NCBI RefSeq assembly: GCF_030645195.1
Contig: NZ_JAUSLW010000017.1
Location: 1-43,097, forward strand
Reading direction: 5' to 3'
Length of the DNA: 43,097 nt
Source: Phenylobacterium sp.
GTDB taxonomy: Bacteria; Pseudomonadota; Alphaproteobacteria; Caulobacterales; Caulobacteraceae
This document shows, piece after piece, positions 42,643-43,097 of this stretch (positions are counted from its first letter, which is position 1; the number at the start of each line of letters is the position of its first letter). Both the position numbers and the translations under genes were made by a program. The notes beneath the pieces were generated by a model. That model searched no databases, was not told the DNA's origin, and saw only the letters and a program-made list of their open reading frames with translations.

Positions 42643-42817
42643 GGCGCCAGATCCTCCCCCAGGCGCGGAGCGCCGATGTGGGGGAGGTGGCAGGCGGCGT
42701 AGCCGGCTGACGGAGGGGGATCGACATCGTCGACATCCCTTCGACCCCAAACAAGAGTCAAAGTCCCCCTCAGTCAGCTTCGCTGACAGCTCCCCCAGAG
42801 GGGGAGCATCTTTCGTC
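42643..42817. repeat. Composite palindromic intergenic repeat
   Basis: Three hairpins in 175 bases between convergent genes. A CTCCCCCA/TGGGGGAG stem (42654-42661 and 42679-42686); a long inverted repeat, GCTGACGGAGGGGGA (42706-42720) against 42764-42778, one mismatch; and a 3' stem with CTCCCCC/GGGGGAG (42790-42805). The sequence style is that of dispersed mosaic palindromes between genes in Caulobacterales (recollection). No coding region is visible. Confidence 0.8.
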
Positions 42818-43097
42818 TTAGACCGGCGAGAACACCGGGACGGGCGGGCCGCCCTCGGTCGCCTGGAACTTGACCTTCACCTTCTGGCCGATGGCCAGCT
42901 TGGAAAGGTCGCAGTCCACGAAGTTGGTCAGCACCGCCGGGCCCTCGTTGAGGGTCACATAGCCGATGGCGTAGGGGCCGGTCGGCGAGCGGTGCATGGT
43001 GGAGTAGGTGTAGATCACCCCTTCGCCCGGGCTCTCTTCCCAGACGGTGTCGTCGGAGAAGCAGAAGGGGCAGAGCGCGCGGGGATACCAGTGTGGC
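42818..43097 (-). CDS. DUF35-type zinc-ribbon/OB-fold protein (partial, 5' end missing)
   Basis: The last 92 residues of a minus-strand gene that enters from the right edge. The visible part begins PHWYPRALCPFCFSDD, a rubredoxin-like ribbon with one CxxC pair, and continues VIYTYSTMHRSPTGPYAIGYVTLNEGP, the OB-fold signature of acyl-CoA-associated DUF35 (ChsH2-like) proteins. The conserved ribbon residues lie before the internal GTG at 43018, so that GTG is not the start. Relatives bind thiolases or hydratases in steroid, fatty acid or polyketide CoA pathways. Its partner is probably just outside the window. The setting beside CoA-transferase and acyl-CoA dehydrogenase genes agrees. Confidence 0.83.
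   Translation of the reverse strand, partial: PHWYPRALCPFCFSDDTVWEESPGEGVIYTYSTMHRSPTGPYAIGYVTLNEGPAVLTNFVDCDLSKLAIGQKVKVKFQATEGGPPVPVFSPV

Noticed and set aside
1..43097. CRISPR arrays, tRNA/rRNA genes, insertion sequences, prophage
   Set aside because: No regularly spaced direct repeats, cloverleaf genes, transposase or phage proteins were seen; the repeats present are palindromic intergenic elements.

Overview
The window is a chromosomal segment of a high-GC alphaproteobacterium. The gene content and promoter style point to the Caulobacterales, probably Caulobacter or Phenylobacterium; this is an inference from memory of those genomes, not a database result. Supporting signs are a complete Entner-Doudoroff gene set, an imuA-imuB-dnaE2 SOS cassette with a GAAC-N7-GAAC LexA box, an SOS promoter that fits the Caulobacter housekeeping (sigma-73) pattern, an alphaproteobacterial-type serC-serA pair, CtrA-like and GANTC (CcrM) sites, and palindromic intergenic repeats. 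I see no tRNA, rRNA, CRISPR array, insertion sequence, integrase or phage gene. Coding density is high and no gap exceeds about 250 bases, so this looks like core chromosome.

Layout. 1-4.3 kb: end of an unknown gene (minus), a small secreted protein, folP, a palindromic repeat, an SDR oxidoreductase divergent from thiD, a nucleotidyltransferase-like gene coupled to thiD, and a GNAT acetyltransferase. 4.3-9.85 kb: two membrane hybrid histidine kinases (both minus) around a low-complexity secreted protein with a clear terminator. The second kinase is divergent from a small helical protein across a region with CtrA-like and GANTC motifs, and a small membrane protein follows. 9.8-14.2 kb: a DMT exporter (minus), a leader RNA candidate, serC, serA and a ParB/sulfiredoxin-like small protein. 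14.15-15.54 kb (minus): a BNR-repeat beta-propeller coupled to a ubiquitin-like MoaD/ThiS protein ending in GG. 15.65-21.1 kb: LexA-controlled imuA-imuB-dnaE2. 21.2-24.0 kb: a secreted carboxylesterase coupled to a sulfatase.

24.0-38.6 kb is a carbohydrate block: otsB-otsA (minus), zwf, a GH15 glucoamylase/trehalase-like gene (minus), pyk, a GT4 glycosyltransferase plus glycogen-debranching-like protein (minus), then the tightly packed pgl-edd-glk-eda operon. Together these can take glucose through glucokinase, glucose-6-phosphate dehydrogenase, lactonase, dehydratase and KDPG aldolase to pyruvate, with pyruvate kinase finishing the lower branch. Glucose 6-phosphate is also drawn into trehalose by OtsA/OtsB, and the GH15, GT4 and debranching-like genes suggest alpha-glucan or trehalose turnover beside it.

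38.6-43.1 kb: a second GNAT protein, then an acyl-CoA block: acyl-CoA dehydrogenase plus crotonase (minus, coupled), a divergent class III CoA-transferase, a composite palindromic repeat, and a truncated zinc-ribbon/OB-fold protein of the DUF35 type running off the right edge.

The parts most worth a second look are the propeller/ubiquitin-like pair, the Shine-Dalgarno-occluding hairpin before the small membrane protein at 9.4 kb, the CtrA-like region at 8.9 kb, the GT4/debranching/GH15 genes inside the Entner-Doudoroff block, and the crotonase lacking both usual catalytic glutamates.
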